NCBI GenBank assembly: GCA_934296355.1
Contig: CAKRAY010000054.1
Span: forward strand, 1 to 9,011
Reading direction: 5' to 3'
Length of the DNA: 9,011 nt
Source of the DNA: an uncultured Clostridia bacterium
Lineage (GTDB): Bacteria; Bacillota; Clostridia; Christensenellales; DTU072
The notes beneath the pieces were generated by a model, which was not told where the DNA came from, made no database searches, and saw only the letters and a program-made list of their open reading frames with translations. Position numbers and translations under genes: made by a program. This document shows, in pieces, positions 7,334 to 9,011 of the stretch (position 1 is its first letter; every line of letters starts with the position of its first letter).

Positions 7334-8332
7334 ATGAAAAAAATAATTGCAATTCTGCTTTGTTTGGGTTTGGTCTGTTTAAGCCTCGCCTGCTTTGCGA
7401 GTTGCACACAAAAAAGCGAACGCCTTATCAGAATAAACGAGGTAACGCACTCGGTCTTCTACGCGCCTTTATACATTGCTATAAACGGCGGATACTTTGA
7501 AGAATACAACTTGCAAACCACGCTTACCAACGGAGGCGGTTCAGACAAAAGCATGACCGCTCTAATAAGCGGAGACGCCGATATCGCTCTACTTGGTCCC
7601 GAGACTTCGGTATACGTAAAAAGCCAGGGCGCGTCAAACTCGGCGAAAATATTTGCGCAATTAACGCAAAGAGACGGCTCTTTCTTAATCGGCAGAACCG
7701 CGCAAGAAGATTTCGAATGGAATTCTTTGAAAGGAAAAACCATAATCGGCGGACGTCGCGGCGGAATGCCTGCTATGTGCCTCGAATATGCGGTATACAA
7801 AAACGGTTTGATAGATAAAACGGACGTATTTATCGATTACGACGTACAATTCGATTTAATCACCGCCGCATTTGAAAGCGGTATCGGAGATTACTGCACT
7901 ATGTTCGAACCCGCCGCAAGTCAATATCAATCCGAAAAAAAAGGCTATATCGTCGCCAGCGTCGGAGAAGAAATAGGCAACGTCGCATATACGTGTTTCA
8001 TGGCTACGGAAAAATATATGTCCAAACATCCCGAAGTTGTCAAAGACTTCACTAAAGCCATCATGAAAGCGATAGATTATTGCCACTCACACTCCGCTAA
8101 CGAAATAGCCGCCCTCATCGCGCCGAGTTTTGCAACGACGGACGTAACATTACTTGCCAAAGCATTACAAAGTTATATCGATATAGACGCTTGGACAACC
8201 GTTCCCTATATGACGGAAGAAAGTTTCGATACGCTTCAAAACATTCTTATGCGCGCGGGTACTATCGATAAGAAAATCGCATACGGAGACGTTGTCGATA
8301 ACTCGATTATCGACGCGGTAATAAACGAATAA
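7334..8332 (+). CDS. ABC importer substrate-binding lipoprotein, SsuA/TauA/THI5-like (NMT1) type
   Basis: This protein probably captures a small solute outside the membrane and hands it to an ABC importer. The 332 residues begin with MKKIIAILLCLGLVCLSLAC, a signal peptide with a lysine pair and hydrophobic core. Cysteines at 20 and 24 both sit at its end. Neither lipobox is ideal (SLAC or FASC), but Cys24 followed by TQKSE is the likelier lipidated residue. The mature part has VTHSVFYAPLYIAINGGYFEEYNL (37-60), GGGSDKSMTALISGDADIALLGPE (67-90), IGGRRGGMP (138-146) and GDYCTMFEP (185-193). These are typical of the periplasmic-binding fold used for nitrate, sulfonates, taurine or thiamine precursors. 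Specificity within this group cannot be read from sequence. The gene for a matching ATPase follows after 18 bases, so the two form an operon. Confidence 0.92.
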   Translation: MKKIIAILLCLGLVCLSLACFASCTQKSERLIRINEVTHSVFYAPLYIAINGGYFEEYNLQTTLTNGGGSDKSMTALISGDADIALLGPETSVYVKSQGASNSAKIFAQLTQRDGSFLIGRTAQEDFEWNSLKGKTIIGGRRGGMPAMCLEYAVYKNGLIDKTDVFIDYDVQFDLITAAFESGIGDYCTMFEPAASQYQSEKKGYIVASVGEEIGNVAYTCFMATEKYMSKHPEVVKDFTKAIMKAIDYCHSHSANEIAALIAPSFATTDVTLLAKALQSYIDIDAWTTVPYMTEESFDTLQNILMRAGTIDKKIAYGDVVDNSIIDAVINE

Positions 8333-8350
8333 AAACAAAGAGGTGCTTCG

Positions 8351-9011
8351 ATGAATAACGTTTTGGATATACAGAACCTTAACTTTACTTACCACAGTAA
8401 AGAAAGAGAAACAAAAGCGATAGACAACGTTTCGTTTTCAATCGGAAACGGTGAGTTCGTGGGGCTTGTCGGACCGAGCGGATGCGGTAAATCCACTATT
8501 CTCAATATTCTCGCGGGAATCTATAAACCCGAATCGGGAAATATTATGCTCAATGGCGCGCCCATCGACAACGCACCTCTGAAAGTTGCCCTCATGCCAC
8601 AACGCGACCAACTATTCGAATGGCGGACAATAGAAAAAAACATCATGCTCGGATTGGAAATCAGCGGTAAAAAAACAAAAGAAAACGTTGCTTACGGAAT
8701 GTATTTACTGAAAAAATACGGTTTAGGCGACGTTGCGAAAAAACACCCTTCCGAATTATCGGGCGGGATGCGGCAAAGAGTCGCGCTTATAAGAACGCTC
8801 GTCCTAAAACCCGACTTACTGTTGCTTGACGAGCCTTTCTCCGCTCTTGACTTTCAGACGCGTCTACACGTATGCAACGACGTGTACTCGATTTTGAAGG
8901 AAGAAAAAAAGACGGCGTTACTCGTTTCGCACGATATAAGCGAATGTATATCTCTTTGCGATAAAATAGTGGTTTTGTCGGCGCGTCCCGCTAAAATCGT
9001 CGATACTATAG
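8351..9011 (+). CDS. ABC importer ATPase, SsuB/TauB-like (C-terminus cut by window edge)
   Basis: This cytoplasmic subunit powers the importer fed by the preceding lipoprotein. The 220 visible codons hold all core nucleotide-binding motifs. Walker A GPSGCGKST is at 41-49, the Q-loop Gln84 in MPQRD, the signature LSGGM at 136-140, Walker B LLLLDEP at 156-162, the D-loop SALD at 164-167 and the switch His194. The segment LSARPAKIV (209-217) matches the SsuB/TauB/nitrate-transport group, where LSxRPGxI is common. Family members have about 250 residues, so roughly 30 are missing to the right. The ATG has GAGGTG (8340-8345) 5 bases upstream. A permease gene is expected next, but that is inference from the usual operon structure. 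Confidence 0.95.
   Translation, partial: MNNVLDIQNLNFTYHSKERETKAIDNVSFSIGNGEFVGLVGPSGCGKSTILNILAGIYKPESGNIMLNGAPIDNAPLKVALMPQRDQLFEWRTIEKNIMLGLEISGKKTKENVAYGMYLLKKYGLGDVAKKHPSELSGGMRQRVALIRTLVLKPDLLLLDEPFSALDFQTRLHVCNDVYSILKEEKKTALLVSHDISECISLCDKIVVLSARPAKIVDTI

Noticed and set aside
1..9011. Search for CRISPR arrays, tRNA or rRNA genes, insertion sequences, phage genes or defence systems.
   Set aside because: No spaced direct repeats, no tRNA-like cloverleaf, no transposase, integrase or nuclease cassette was seen. Coding genes fill nearly all of the window.

Overview
The window looks like a chromosomal segment of a low-to-moderate GC Gram-positive bacterium, most probably an uncultured Clostridia-type Firmicute. 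The main reason is the gene order on the minus strand: comM/yifB, dprA, topA, trmFO is a classic Firmicute neighbourhood. A TopA with three Cys4 zinc ribbons, strong GGAGG-type ribosome binding sites and a consensus housekeeping promoter fit this. I cannot name a genus.

Minus strand, 7166 down to 1: one compact operon. A near-perfect sigma-A type promoter at 7138-7166 leads straight into a gene for a large exported protein (5086-7110). This protein has a signal peptide, Ig-like beta repeats, a helical FIVAR-like segment and a C-terminal membrane anchor. It is followed after 7 bases by comM/yifB (AAA+ Mg-chelatase-like protein), which overlaps dprA by 4 bases. After a 4-base gap comes topA (DNA topoisomerase I), which overlaps trmFO by 14 bases. 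trmFO (folate-dependent tRNA U54 methyltransferase) runs off the left edge with 112 codons visible. No terminator is visible between these genes, so they are probably one transcript. ComM and DprA process single-stranded DNA during transformation and recombination, TopA relaxes negative supercoils, and TrmFO modifies tRNA. The surface protein is the unexpected member.

The divergent intergenic region (7111-7333, 223 bases) holds the minus-strand promoter, a weaker candidate plus-strand promoter, an AT-rich leader and the ribosome binding site of the plus-strand genes. I recognised no riboswitch in it.

Plus strand, 7334 to the right edge: the start of an ABC importer operon. A substrate-binding lipoprotein of the SsuA/TauA/THI5-like (NMT1) type (7334-8332) is followed after 18 bases by a SsuB/TauB-like ATPase (8351 onward, 220 codons visible). 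The permease is presumably just outside the window. The substrate cannot be told from the sequence.

Most of the window is conserved housekeeping sequence, and I see no convincing undescribed multi-gene system. The best target for a second look is the cysteine-containing Ig-like surface protein that heads a DNA-processing operon.
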